Origin: Bryum argenteum
Taxonomy: Eukaryota; Streptophyta; Bryopsida; Bryales; Bryaceae
Length of the DNA stretch: 64,000 nucleotides
Direction of reading: 5' to 3'
NCBI GenBank assembly: GCA_037043015.1
Contig: CM073323.1
Coordinates: forward strand, 20,922,758 to 20,986,757
Both the position numbers and the translations under genes were made by a program. Numbering within the stretch: the first letter of the stretch is position 1; every line of letters starts with the position of its first letter. This document shows positions 38,138 to 50,200 of the stretch, piece by piece. The notes beneath the pieces are model-generated. The model was given only the letters and a program-made list of their open reading frames with translations, ran no database searches and was not told where the DNA came from.

Positions 38138-39391
38138 AGCTACCACCACAACGAGCTCAACACCGGTACTCTGCTGTGCTGTGCTCTGCTCTGCTCGGGC
38201 TTGCCCTGTTCGTCCTTTGACCTTGGGCCACGCTCGCGCGCTATGGCGTGCAGCTCCCTACTAAGCTTCAGGGTTTGCTCAGCAGTCACGTCTGCTCTAC
38301 TCTAGAGTGTTCTAAAATGGAATGGACGGAGAAGCGCCGTTCCTCGTCACCGCTCCGTCGTCGTCGTCGTCGGCCGGCTAATAGTGTTTCCGCGATTGCT
38401 GGAACTGTTTGTACGTCCAAATGGGGCCTATTGCGGCCGATCGAAGTCTCCGTGAATTGAGGCAAGGGTCGGGTTAGTAGGTACTTTGCCGGGTCGGTGT
38501 CGTTGCCTCGTCAGACAGGGTCCTCTTGCCGCATCGACAGTTTCAACACCTCACTTTCAGACTTCGAATACAGTCTTTCAGATCTTGAAGAAATTTGGGA
38601 CTTCGATATTTCATATCTCTGTGGAGTGTGGGGCTTCGACATCCAGGAAATTGGGGGCTTCCATATATTTTGGACTCCGAAGTCTGGGGACTTAGAGGGA
38701 TCGGGACTTCGAGGCAATGGGTCTTCAAGGCACCTGGACTTCGAGGATTGAGGACTTGGAGGCGTCGAGGACTTCGAGAACGGGACGCTTCTCAAGAGAC
38801 TCGGAGGCATCATCAAAATATGTGAGAATTAGAAGAGAAACTCCAACTTATTTAAAGGTCGGCGTGAAGTAAGTGTCCGTTTGACCTAACCTTGAATGAA
38901 TGCCCAGAGGTCATCACACCAATAGCGGAATAAGTGTGTGAGACTTTTTGTATTCAAAACTAAGAGGAGTTAGAATTGATATATTTGAGACTTTCAGAGT
39001 GTTACTAAAGATTTTGTTAAGTGTAGGTACGTTGTATGATTAAGATTTTCTATAACGTTTTACTTGTGATAGAACTTTGTATTGATCAAATAATAAATAA
39101 GAACACCAGACCCTCGTGGGGATGGCGTGAATAAAATGTTCGTTCAACCTACCCTTGACATAACAACAATTACATAGGACTACTCACCCCTCTCAGAGTG
39201 GATATTACAACCACAAGTAGTAACTAGTAACCATTAAATCAGTAACAAAATATTTTGTTATATAAATTATAGTCTGTTTGTTGATTTAACTCACATTGGT
39301 AGAGATGGAGGTTGTTGATCCAGTTGGTCGTCACATTGTTCACATTGTCTGCTTGTTTGCTAAAGATATAGCTGCATTGTAACAGTGGTAC
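38138..39391. other. 5' flank of the LUH-type gene and GACTTCGAG-rich tract
   Basis: The GC-richer part up to about 38460 is probably 5' UTR and promoter of the LUH-type gene; no core motif stands out. At 38560-38800 the phrase 'gacttcgag' or 'ggcttcgac' recurs at irregular spacing of 20-40 bases, a degenerate repeat that opens frames on both strands without recognisable protein. Confidence 0.5.
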
Positions 39392-39550
39392 GTGTTCAAA
39401 TCGCTACGGGCTCATTTGAGCATCGTTTTGTTTCACACATGGCAGTGTTCAAATCGCTACGGGCTCATTTGAGCATCGTTTTGTTTCACACATGGCAGTG
39501 TTCAAATCGCTACGGGCTCATTTGAGCATAGTTTTGTTTCACACATGGCA
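39392..39550. repeat. 53-bp direct repeat, three copies
   Basis: Units at 39392-39444, 39445-39497 and 39498-39550 start GTGTTCAAATCGCTACGGGC and are almost identical (one C/A difference in the third). Each starts with GTTCAAATC, similar to a tRNA B box, and an A-box-like ACTCACATTGGTAGAG lies at about 39289-39304. The spacing is too long for a tRNA gene. Confidence 0.95.
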
Positions 39551-40868
39551 GTGCTACATGTTAAGCTAGACTTAATTTATGTCAACCTAGGCCCACGTAC
39601 CCCAAGTGTGACAAGGTTACTTTCTCTATAAACAAAGGTGGTTCGATGATCACTATTTTATACATTTTTGTCTTTATTGGGGTTGTGCATCTAGTGGTAC
39701 AAAGACTTTGTTTTCTTATTTCTAGATGGAATGTATGTGGATGCTTTAGCTCATGTTGTAATAACTATTAATGGCTCTACCATCCAAGCTTTATTTTTAA
39801 TATCATCAATGAGAGGTTGATATTTTTCTACTTTTCTATTTATACTTTCTAGTGAAATATGTTGTTACAATACTATATGTGTAATCTATAAATTTTAAAA
39901 TTAGGTTATTATTATGAGTTATGGGAGAATTTGATTGATATGAATGTCCCTTAATACATAATAAGTTTGGTTTAAGGTTTGCATTGCAATGGCATTTACC
40001 TCTGTATTGATCAAACAACTACTTATAGTACTTGAAAGGAGGCAAACACAATTAGTATATTCTTTAATCAAAGGTAAAAAGTTATAGCAATTATATGTCA
40101 AATAATGCAGACAACACTAAATATAAATATGAGTGTAAGTGTAGTCTTTCTAATTCAAAGGTTGATTTTTTTCTATAAGAACTTCGTAGAGGTTGATACA
40201 AGGGAACACTTGATTGCAAGTCAGATGTCATCAATTGAATAATTAACAAGGCATATACAGTAAATAATGTATCGTTCAAAGCTCAAATATCTGAGCAACA
40301 GTGTCCTATATTTCATTAACAAATTCTTAATTTCTGAAATTTTTAGATTCAACGATGGTTGTTTCTCTTCAGAATTTGCTTTTAAATATCCAAGATAATT
40401 TTCTTGATTATAAAATTAGTGCAAACTGATGCTTACACCTTTGAATTGTTCCAATTTAGTGAGGGAGAGTGTTCAAAACTCAAGCGATACCAATAATGAA
40501 GCACTAGGTTTCTTGAGTCATAGGTACATAATACCTTTCTCACTCAAGAGTAGCATGTACCCATAGAAAACATTATTAAGTGCAAAATTAGGACACCATT
40601 TTAAAAATACCTATGAGACTGCCTTTAAAAGTTCATCGCAAATTGTAGAAGAGTCTAAAAAACATGAATCCACTATGACTGTCATTCCACTTACTTTCCC
40701 ATGCATGAAATTACTTCCCTTATTATCTTCACGACAGACTCGAAAATCTAAAATTTGAGCCATATTTGAAGACTCTCCCTTAAGTCCGTGCATTTGAGAA
40801 AAAATGCATGTTGTCAGAAAACTTGTATGCAATTTGAAAAACTTTCAAGCATGTACGTCACCTTTCAT
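39551..40868. other. AT-rich intergenic DNA
   Basis: No gene or element end recognised. Confidence 0.45.
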
Positions 40869-41238
40869 TTAACCCTTTAAAGGCGTCTGTCAGCCCCTTG
40901 GGCTGTTTTCCAACACTATCTTGCATGTAGCGCTTTTGATTCTCAAATTTTCACTTATTTTTTTATATCATTCGGGTCACCTTTTTGTGATGCATCTACA
41001 AAGTGAAATCCTACAATTCAAATCGCAATTTGTATGAGTGATTTGTGCTTTGAAAGGATTGTGGTAGGTAGGTTGGGATTGCACAAAACCTTGTAGGAGG
41101 TTGCAAACTCATCATTGATTGGTTCATTCATGCTGCCCAAGTTCAAAAAGTGCACTATTCATGTTGCCCAAGTCCAAAAGATGTTGAGATCTAATTTCGG
41201 GCTGCCTATTAAGGAGTGGAAGGACCTTTAAGGGTTAA
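40869..41238 (-). mobile_element. 370-bp piggyBac-type MITE, copy 2 (inverse)
   Basis: It is bounded by TTAA (40869-40872, 41235-41238) with left end CCCTTTAAAGGCG and right end CCTTTAAGGG; the termini are more diverged than those of the other copies. The interior is the reverse of 25079-25448, for example 'ttgtaggaggttgcaaactc' and 'gatctaatttcgggctgcc'. It has the same 370-base length. Confidence 0.85.
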
Positions 41239-42215
41239 GCCTCTCCAATCTAAGGTAGAAGCCACACAATAGGAAAGGCATTGAGTTGGATGAATTGTAT
41301 TGGTTCAAATGAGCAAGTAGTTGCTACATGAGAGGAAGTATGGGGAGTAGCAACAATGACATAGAACAACTTCTTACTTTGGCTTTTGCTTCGGATCTAC
41401 ATGATAATAAAGCAATGTGCACAATAAATGTATTCCAAAACTACCTAGCACTAGTGGGGCGCCCGTAAACTAGTGCTACTAGCATTTCTCGGACCCCAGT
41501 AGCCAATGGGATTTTTTCTTTAGAATCCCTCAAATGTTTGGCTTGGACCCCCTGATGAGTGTTTTTAATAATTTTGAATTCAAAAATGGAGCTTGTTGCC
41601 CCAAATTACTCTTCAAGCCTACTCCTTGGCATTTTAATCTTATACATAAAAAATTTAGGGCTCTTTACCCCTCCCCTCCCTTGCCCCGAGAAATGCTCGT
41701 AGCACTGATTTACAGTGATCCGCACTACAATGTAAGGAGGAAAACAAGGAACATGAAGGCAATGTGCCATGTTGGAGGAAGTTGTGAAACTTCCTCCCCT
41801 CTCGTTTGGGCCTAAAATTCACTGCATCGATCTCTAAAGCGATGACATGCCATGTCTACCATGTGTGCTGTCGCTCTTTTAGTGTTTCCAGCACACAATG
41901 GTGGGATATTTTCAACTACGAAAAGACTGGCAGTAGTACCACCAATGTCCTCCTTCACTACGGCATCGAAACTGGATTCGTCATCAACGGATCTAATCGA
42001 AGAAAGAGTAATATCATTTAAAAATATAGCACATACTGCCAATTTCATTATCTTATAGTTCGAATCATCATTCACCGGCACAATCAAAAAGGCCGATCAG
42101 CTCACTTGTATACCTCCACAGCTCACTTGTATACCTCAAATTTGATCTTTTCAGAACTGAATGTGCATTTGGTTTTGAGAAATTTCTACTGTAAAATTTC
42201 ACTTTGAAAGTGACT
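41239..42215. other. Intergenic DNA
   Basis: Frames of 70-93 codons on both strands at 41530-42090 overlap each other and have no recognisable domain. I do not call a gene. Confidence 0.45.
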
Positions 42216-42297
42216 TTAACCCTTTATCGCCGGAAAAACCCTGATACAGTCGAACATTCACACGCCTATCATAGACCCTGTCGGTGGTAAAGGGTAA
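42216..42297. mobile_element. 82-bp minimal TTAA-type element
   Basis: The left end reads TTAACCCTTTATCGCCGG and the right CGGTGGTAAAGGGTAA, an imperfect inverted repeat with the same CCC-type core as the longer elements. The right TTAA has lost one T. Only about 45 bases lie between the repeats. It could be a minimal derivative or chance. Confidence 0.5.
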
Positions 42298-44229
42298 TTT
42301 AGTCTACTTTCCAAGCTTGAGAAATATTCACTCAAAGCTCCAACTTCTGTAATAACAACGTTTGTGTTGTGAGTCAAAATGACCTGAATTGAAATTTCAA
42401 TTTTAGGGTTTGAGAGCAAGTAGTTGAATCGCAATCATTTCAAGAATGAGAAGAATCGTTGCATTCAAAAGTTTCAAAGGGAAGAACTCATTTCAGTATC
42501 ATCGCTATTTTCAGTAGTAAATGGCAGATCCCGTGGGCTTGATGAATGGGGAGCGGGGGCAGACAGGGACTGATGAAGCCTAGCGTTTCATTCGGTGACA
42601 GTTGGTACGTTCCTGGTAAAGTTGCCTGAACCAGAATCGACGCCTTGTTTCTGGTTTTCTCGGTTCACGACCCAACCACATGTGGACAAGGTCGCATGTT
42701 GATTTTGGGTAAAGTTATTCTCATCTGAATTGCCACAAGATAGATTTGTGAAAGACGTTATCTTCGTAGAAACCCTTCAACTTCCAGGTAACCTCGAATG
42801 GAAGTGCTTTCAAAGTAAACCTCTAAGTAGGGTCCTACCATAGGGTGACTTGCTCATCAAGATTATTTTAGATTTTAACTCATCAAAGTTTTTGGTTTGT
42901 AATTTGAAATGATTTGTAAAAATATCATATGGAGTGTACAAGGGTTGATGATTCTTGGGACTTGTGTGTATATATATATCGAATTTTTACTTCTTACCAG
43001 TTGTGAGATTGTAGTGTTAAAAGTTGGAGAAAAAGTTTTTTTTTTAAATTTTTAGATGTTGTAAAAAGGGTAACTAGTTCTTAAGGGCAAAGATACCATT
43101 TTTTTAGTAGTAGAAAATTTTTATATGAGGCTCTTCACATTCTTGTTCCTAGGGAGTTAGAAACATGACTATGCAATTTTTACCCTCATGCGACCTTTAA
43201 AACCTAAAGAAATGCTTGATTGTTTACATGGAGGTATGGTGGGTTCAAGTACAAAGGTCAATCTTTGACAATAAAAATGGCACATGAAGAGAAATTGGAT
43301 TGGTCATCCAAACGGTGACACCATGCCTTAGTACCTCTTCTACATGCTCAAACAAAGTAACTTGAAAAAACAAAAAATAATCTAAATTTTTGGTGATTCT
43401 CTAAAGTTTTTATGATTTAAGTAATGTTGGGCATATTTATAAAATAAATGAGCATGTACCTGAGTTATGCAGGTTTGGGTAGATTTCAAAATAGTGTTTT
43501 CAAACTTTGACCGTGAATATCTTCTTATAAAACTATGAGGAATTGTGAAGCTGGAAAGGACTTTTGGAAAGGTTTGGCAAAACTTTCAACACGCAAAAGG
43601 TCTCAATTGTATGGAGCTAAATATAGAAACTAGAAGTTGGCCAAACCCTAGTTGACCATGATATGGCCTCAGTCAACTTTCGAGGTCAAACAAGGATAAT
43701 TTCCTTATGAGAGAACATTCTTGTAAATATTTTCATATCAAGGACGAATTCCAAAAATTTGCAAAGAGAAAAACAAAAATAAATAAACATTTCATTTTCC
43801 CATCATTGGTGAACATATCGCAGCTAATATAAAGAAGATTGGCATCTTAGCGTATTCAAGCTACTATGCATATTATTCTTCTTGCTTCTGAAACATTAGA
43901 GGAACGTTTTTCCTTCATCTCATTGCACGTATTTTTCCTACATGAGAATATTTTCAAAAATGTTCCCTCATATGAAAATTTTCCTTCAAACAAAGCGTCT
44001 ATGCACATTTGAAGATCAAGAAAAGCCCATGTTTTCAATTGTGATTTATCAATCCTTTCAAAATTGATAAAAATGCGTATAAAGAGAATATGAAGATATT
44101 ATAATATAGAGGACATATAGATATTCAAATCTCCCCATGAGAGTTTTTAATTAACCTAGTAACCATTTTCTAGAACCAAACAATCGAAATCTATTTCCGT
44201 CAATATTTTTTGAATGACTTTAGATGTAG
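42298..44229. other. Intergenic DNA
   Basis: No gene recognised. A GC-richer patch at 42500-42800 has no sustained frame. Confidence 0.45.
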
Positions 44230-45345
44230 TTAACCTCTAAATGTCCATGGGGTATTTTTAGCCAAAAACTCATTCTTAAAAAAATTGCCATAGATGGAAA
44301 TGAAGACAAGCTACATAGATTTCAACCGTATAAACTTGTAATAGACTTGTTGTAAATCATGTGAAGTGAAAATTGACTCATGAGACCTCATATATTGGGA
44401 GATTGTACCGTATTAGTGCGCAAGATATATTACAAAATGCCATCATTTTTACTATGAAAATACTACAAACTTGAAAATTGCAAAAAAAAAAATCACCAAC
44501 TAAAAAGATGTTCCTCTTCATCTCAAAGACTCTATCATACCAAAAAAGTAATTCAAAGAAATATCTTGGCTCAAATAGTAGCCTTACAATGGTGAAAATT
44601 GCTATACATTTTACGAAGAAGAAATAGTTGAAAACTACACCCCTTGCACTCAAATCCATGCATTGTCTTAAGATGGTTATCAACAACTTTCTAACTAGAT
44701 GCTTTTTGATCCGAATAAGTTTAGTATTGGATTTGCCATGATGTTTCTTCAATGAAATCAATGAAAAAATGAATGAAGTTTGAGGATCTATATTTCCTCC
44801 ATCCACTGTTAGATTTTAACTTTTTAATTTGGAATGGATTCCAATTAGAGTCTAGTTTTAGTGGTAGAAATCTTGACCAAATCGAAGATTCGAAAATCTT
44901 GACCAAATAAAAGAGGCTTGGGTTTAAGTGGAATAGTTGTAGTTTTGGACCACTTTTCTTTTGTAATTTTTTGACAGTTTTCACCATTGCAAGGCTCCTA
45001 TAGGAGTCAATGAATATCTTTGGTACAAGTTTGTTGTTTGGATGGAGGCAAACAACTTCCTCGTTGGTGACTTTTTAATTGCAATTCGTTGATTAGTAGA
45101 TTTTCCACTCAAATGTGAAAATGATGACATTTTATTGTTTTTTTTAAATTTTAAATACTAATATGTTACAATCTCCCGATCTATGAGGGTTTCATGGCTT
45201 AACATTTGGACCACGCGATCTACTATTAGTCTACTATAAGTTTGTACAGTTAAGATTTAAATACATAACCTTCATTTTCATTTACGACACTTTTTTTGAA
45301 AATGTATATTTTGGCTAAAAAATAGGCATGAACGTTCAGGGCTAG
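44230..45345. mobile_element. ~1.1 kb foldback element of the TTAA family
   Basis: The left end is TTAACCTCTAAATGTCCATG; the right end (AACGTTCAGGGCTAGG) has decayed from CGTTTAGGGGTTAA. The two outer ~300-base arms are diverged reverse complements of each other (left 'agccaaaaactcatt', right 'ggctaaaaaataggc'; both continue to 'gggagattgta', 'atgtcatcattttcac' and 'caccaac'). Both arms match the right half of the element at 16377-17934. Frames on the minus strand (142 and 88 codons) lie across the arms and show no domain. Confidence 0.7.
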
Positions 45346-45496
45346 GCACATATGGAGTATATACACTAATATTTGAGAGACAAACTTTGTCATAAATCTA
45401 AAAAGTAGTGTAGCTTAAAAGTCCTTCTTTTGATTTTGTAAAAGATAATATTTTCAACCTAATAGCATTCTCAAAGCCCATGAAAAGAATGTGTCA

Positions 45497-46218
45497 TTCA
45501 ACCCTACGGATTTGGGCAGCCCAATATTGGATCACAACATCTTTTGGACGTGGGCATCATGAACAGTGCACTTTTTGAACTTGGGCATATCGAATGATCC
45601 AATCAATGATGAGCTTGCAACCTCCTACGAGGTTATGTACAACCCCAACCTACCTACCACAATCCTTTCAAAGCACAAAATCACTCATACAAATTGTGAT
45701 TTGAATTCTAAAATTTCACTTTTTGAATGCATTAGAAGAAGGTGACCAGTTTGACATCAAATTATAAGTGAAAAGTTGAGTACATTGAGAGCTACTGAGG
45801 AGATTCTGTTGGAATATGACCCCTCGGGTCACCTCAGGCGTTTAACCCTTAAACGCCCTTGGGGTCTGAAATGGGCAGCCCAAAATTGGATCACAGCATC
45901 TTCTGGACTTGGGCATCATGAATAGTGCACTTTTTGAACTTGGGCATTGTGAATGAACCAATCAATGATGAGCTTGCAACCTCCTACAAGGTTATGTACC
46001 ACCCCAACCTACCTACCATAATCCTTTCAAAGCACAAAATCACTCATACAAATTGTGATTTGAATTGTCAAATCTCACTTTTTCAATACATCAGAAGAAG
46101 GTGACCAGTTTGACATCAAAATATAAGTGAAAAGTTGAGTACAGTGAAAGCTACAGGGAAGATTCTGTTGGAATCAAGCCCCTCGGGCTTGCTTGGGCGT
46201 TTAAGGGTTAAGGGTTAA
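45497..46218 (+). mobile_element. 370-bp-family MITE interrupted by another copy of itself
   Basis: It starts TTCAACCCTACGG (decayed TTAA). Its interior matches 25079-25448 up to CAGGCGTTTAA at 45845, where another element begins. Its last bases, GGGTTAA, are found after that insert, ending at 46218. Without the insert it would be about 356 bases. Confidence 0.85.
45842..46211 (+). mobile_element. 370-bp piggyBac-type MITE, copy 3, nested in its own family
   Basis: The ends are TTAACCCTTAAACGCCC and GGGCGTTTAAGGGTTAA, very close to 25079-25448 and of identical length. It has landed in the TTAA that lies inside the terminal repeat (CGTTTAAGGG) of the older copy 45497-46218, duplicating TTAA. 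Confidence 0.9.
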
Positions 46219-47217
46219 GTTGCCCTGTGCTCAAATATTTCATTTAAGAATTTTTGGCCTTCTCCAATCTCCACAAGTCCCACATTCAAACCGCCCCACT
46301 GTTTGCACCCACAACGGAACAGAAATGATTGATTACCAAGGGACAAGACCCAAAAAAGAAGGAATGCAGAAAGATCTTCTATGCAATAAAATATATTTTA
46401 GAAAGCCACAAGATTTGACATATACTTCCAGAGAAAGAAACATGAAAGAATTTATCAGTCTCTTCATTGTCCTGCATTCTGACAGGGGTTGCTGCCGGTA
46501 CACACTCAAGTGAGAAGCATGCAACATAAACCCATAAAAATAATTAATTTAACTTTAAAGTAAAAGTAATCACTCCACGATCTCGCAACGAACCCATCAT
46601 ATGCTAAAGGCCTGTGGCCTACAATGGCCACGAGGAAAAAGTGAAACTTTAAAGGTAAAGGCGAAAGAGACGCATACTGGAACCGCCAACTGGAGTCGCT
46701 TTCTCGAGCTAACTAATTTGGATCACTCTAGTGACTTGAATCGGCCCCCGCCCAAATTCAACTGCTCGACGTCGACCCTCCTGCGGCAATTTCTGCGGCA
46801 ATGTGCGGCAATGGGCTGCTCATGAGTGGCAAAATGCTCGTGAGCAATCGGCGTTCTTGCTTTGAATCTGTTTCAGGTTCCTGGTTGGGGGATTTGAGTA
46901 TTGGAGTGTTTCTCGGAATGTCGCAATTGCTAATTTGGGACTGAGAATGCGGCAATGGTGGATACAAGTTGGCATGCAACGAGGGTGTGGGAGATCTAGG
47001 GTTTGGAGGAAGCTCAATTTGCGGGAGCTCTGTGTGGTGAGGAAAATTACTAGAACAGAATGTACGTGAGAAAACCGGGAGGGATGTAGTAATTGAGGAG
47101 GGAATCGTGCTTCGTGCCACGCGGCATTAAATGCGTGATTTCGGGGTTGAGTATAGTTGAGAGAATTATGCAATTATGGTATCGGTAGAGACGATGATAG
47201 TTTAGGGAGCAATTGCA
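46219..47217. other. 5' flank of the coiled-coil gene
   Basis: AT-rich until about 46600, then GC-richer. It probably contains the promoter and 5' UTR of the gene starting at 47218. Minus-strand frames of about 120 codons at 46758-47173 overlap one another and have no domain. Confidence 0.45.
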
Positions 47218-50200
47218 ATGGCTACTACTGCGGTGTCGCGATGGACATCACTGATGAGACCGCCGCAATGCGGGCGCATGGTTCTGTGCAAATGCCACTC
47301 ATTTCTCACGGGGAGAAAATGCTGTTCGGTGAATCGAAGACGGTCCGGGCAACGCGGGAGCAGGACGATGGGAGCATTTGACGATACGAGGTTAGAGTTG
47401 AATGGGACTGCGCACTCGAATGAGTTTGGTACTTTGGCCTTGCTATTTTCAAACAATCAGGGAGATGAGGATCCGTTCGCTTCCCGTCAGGAGTTGTCGC
47501 TCAACCTGCGGAGCGAAAATGACGAGTCCAATGAGTACGGGTGCATTTTTTCCCCTTCTTTCGTGGTGATTTTTTATTTTATGTTCTTGATTTTTGTTGT
47601 TAGACTGTTGTTGTCGGGTGCCAGAAACTGCATTGATAGATGAACCGTGTTCGTTGACGAAGCGGAACTTCGGTCTTGAAAATCTCTTACAACTGAGTTT
47701 TTAGCGCTTCCAAGGGTTTTAAGATTGTGCTTGAGGTTTCTTGCATCAACGGTTGAGTTTTAGCAAGACTACCTAATTCTAGATGAGCCAGATAATCAGC
47801 AATGATAGCCAGGTCTGATACGCTTCTTTTTCTAGAGAAGGCATCAAGCACAATTTTCTTGATACTGAATTCCGTACTGGAAAGTGTTCCATTTTTTCAT
47901 ACTTCCTTGAATTTCTACCGCATTGAACCCTTGAGAGAGATGCTCGTTCCCTGTCAGAGTTAGAGCAACAGGGGACGGGTGAGCAGCAGAAATTCTAGTG
48001 GTCTCAGTTTCTTCGCAGTCGAAGCGATTTTTTTGATATTTGGCTGTGAGCTGGTGGAAGGTTTTATTGATTTTCACGAAAATACGAGCGCGGAAATTAC
48101 TCATCAATCGGATATACCTTAATAAATGCAGGCTGTATGACAAGCTTAGAGAAAACGCTGGTGACTCGGGAATCGAAGGAGCGGAAGACGAAAATGGTAG
48201 AGAGGAAGATTCCGACTCTGAGCAGGCACACGTTGAGGCCTGGAAAGCGCAGGTAGAAACCAGGATTGGAACTTCGTATCAGCACGCCAGCCAATTACTC
48301 GAAGCAGTGAACAGAACTTTGGATGGATTGGAGAATGGCCTTGTAAAGCACGCAGAGGTAACTTTTTGACTGTTAGACGTGACAAGAGTGTTCAACTCTC
48401 AACGGCGCATGAAATCAACGAATCAACTCTATATTTTCCCTGGCTTTTTGGTCAGTACGACCAACAATTTTAGAATATGTAACATTCCTTCTTTTTTCAT
48501 GTGCAGAATTTGGAAGCTTCTTCTTTGTCCGAGGACTTCAGCTTTTCTGGAGTGGGTGATTCTCCTGTCACGTGTGCACTTCGCTTTTCACTATGTTCCT
48601 TATTTTCAAAATATTCAACTCTATTGGCACTTCATGTGCTTAGTTGGAGGTCGTGAAGTTTTTGTAGGCTGCAGTTGCCAGTTTATGCTCTGGAGGAATC
48701 TTATTGTTGATTGGTTCAGTCTTCTTCAAGAGCTGAATGAGCTGAACTTATCTGGTCAATGATACGCAGGGCGCAGAGTTGGACAATATAGCAGGCGAAA
48801 CAAGTTCACACGTAAGAGCTCAATTCCTTTCGAGAGTCAATCTTAAGAGCTTGTGCCTGCAACGTCAGTCATGATGTTCACTCGAACAACCTGTGGGGTT
48901 GTTAGGTATTAAGAGTTGTCTTGAGGTCCCAAATAACCTGAGCAGATGCTCTTTAGCTGAAATGCGTTATGATGCACTTTTCTTGAAGACAATCATTCTC
49001 TTAGTTCTCTTATTCTGAATGTATCTCAGATTAGAATATATGGAAGTAATATTCTAGTTTGTTAATAATAATTGATTGTCGCTCTCATCCCTATGTATGC
49101 AGTCTCTCGAGTTGGAGCAGATGCGAGAGGAGATTGAAGTTCGGGACAATCTTCTCGAAATGCTGCGACTGGAGGCAATTGAAGCTGCCCAGACATTGAA
49201 GACTGCCACTCAAGTAATGCTCAAAGCCCTGAAGTAATATTTTTTGCGGTGTCTTTGTAACTTCTCCGTAGCTAGGATTTTTAAATTTCATTATTATTGC
49301 TCTTTGTATTCTTCATGAATTACATGTTAATTACGCTGAGAAATTGTTCTCGAGGGTGAAAAGACGATATCTAACTGCAATGAGATTGATGTTTCTTGCA
49401 ATACAGGCTATGATAGTAGCAAAGGAGAAGATAAACTTCTTGCAGGAGCAACTAGACACAGCATCTGGCTTTCTGCAGCATGAAAGAAAAGCAACTGAAA
49501 GAGCTCTTGATCTCTTCTCCAGTTCATTGTTGGTGCGTTTTTCTGTGAAGTTATAATTATTACTTCACATTATTGATTTGAGAGTACTTTTTGGCTTGGA
49601 ACTTCGCTGACGCAGCTTATATTCCAAGCAATGGTATCAATGTGTTGCTGGCATTCCTCAGAAGTTTTCCTTTATCAGTACTATCTTTTATTTTTGCCCC
49701 TTACCGACGGTTTCCGTGTCTTTCATAACAGGCACTATCAGATGCGGAATTACGTGTGAAAGAACTTGAAAAACAAGTCGAAATAGGAATGCGAGGATCA
49801 CAAGTGGAGGACTTCTCCGCAGAGGTAGACTCTTTGAAGGTATGCAGTGTGTACCTCAACTTCAAGCTGTAACATAGCTGTAACGTTGAGAACTATGTTC
49901 CAGTTCCTAACAGCATCTTAGGTATGAATTAAGGTGAACTTATCTCATGTGCAGGACCTATTGGACACAAAGGAGAAGATGATTCAGTCCACGCGTGATG
50001 AGAATCGTCGTAACGCTAATATGCTGGTTGCTGCTGCCGAGACTCGAAAAGTACAGCAATCCCGTCTTTTTACTTCCTTCGTTGAGCCTTGAGCAGCAAC
50101 TTTAAATTTCATTGCTTCAGAATCCAGGGTACCTGCTCATATGGAGTAGAACTCTTGATGTTCTGATGGTATTGATCTTGATTGGAAGGAACATCATGCA

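Noticed and set aside
39286-39400. A tRNA gene
   Set aside because: The box spacing is too great and no acceptor stem or cloverleaf can be drawn.
41534-42087. Overlapping 70-93 codon frames on both strands as genes
   Set aside because: There is no domain, no supporting intron structure, and the frames overlap one another.
15789-46218. Tc1/mariner (TA target) or PIF/Harbinger (TTA target) origin for the TTAA elements
   Set aside because: With a TA target the base outside TA should vary, but it is T on the left and A on the right wherever the ends are intact. With a TTA target the two flanks would be direct repeats, which TTA...TAA are not. The nested insertion at 45842 also uses TTAA.
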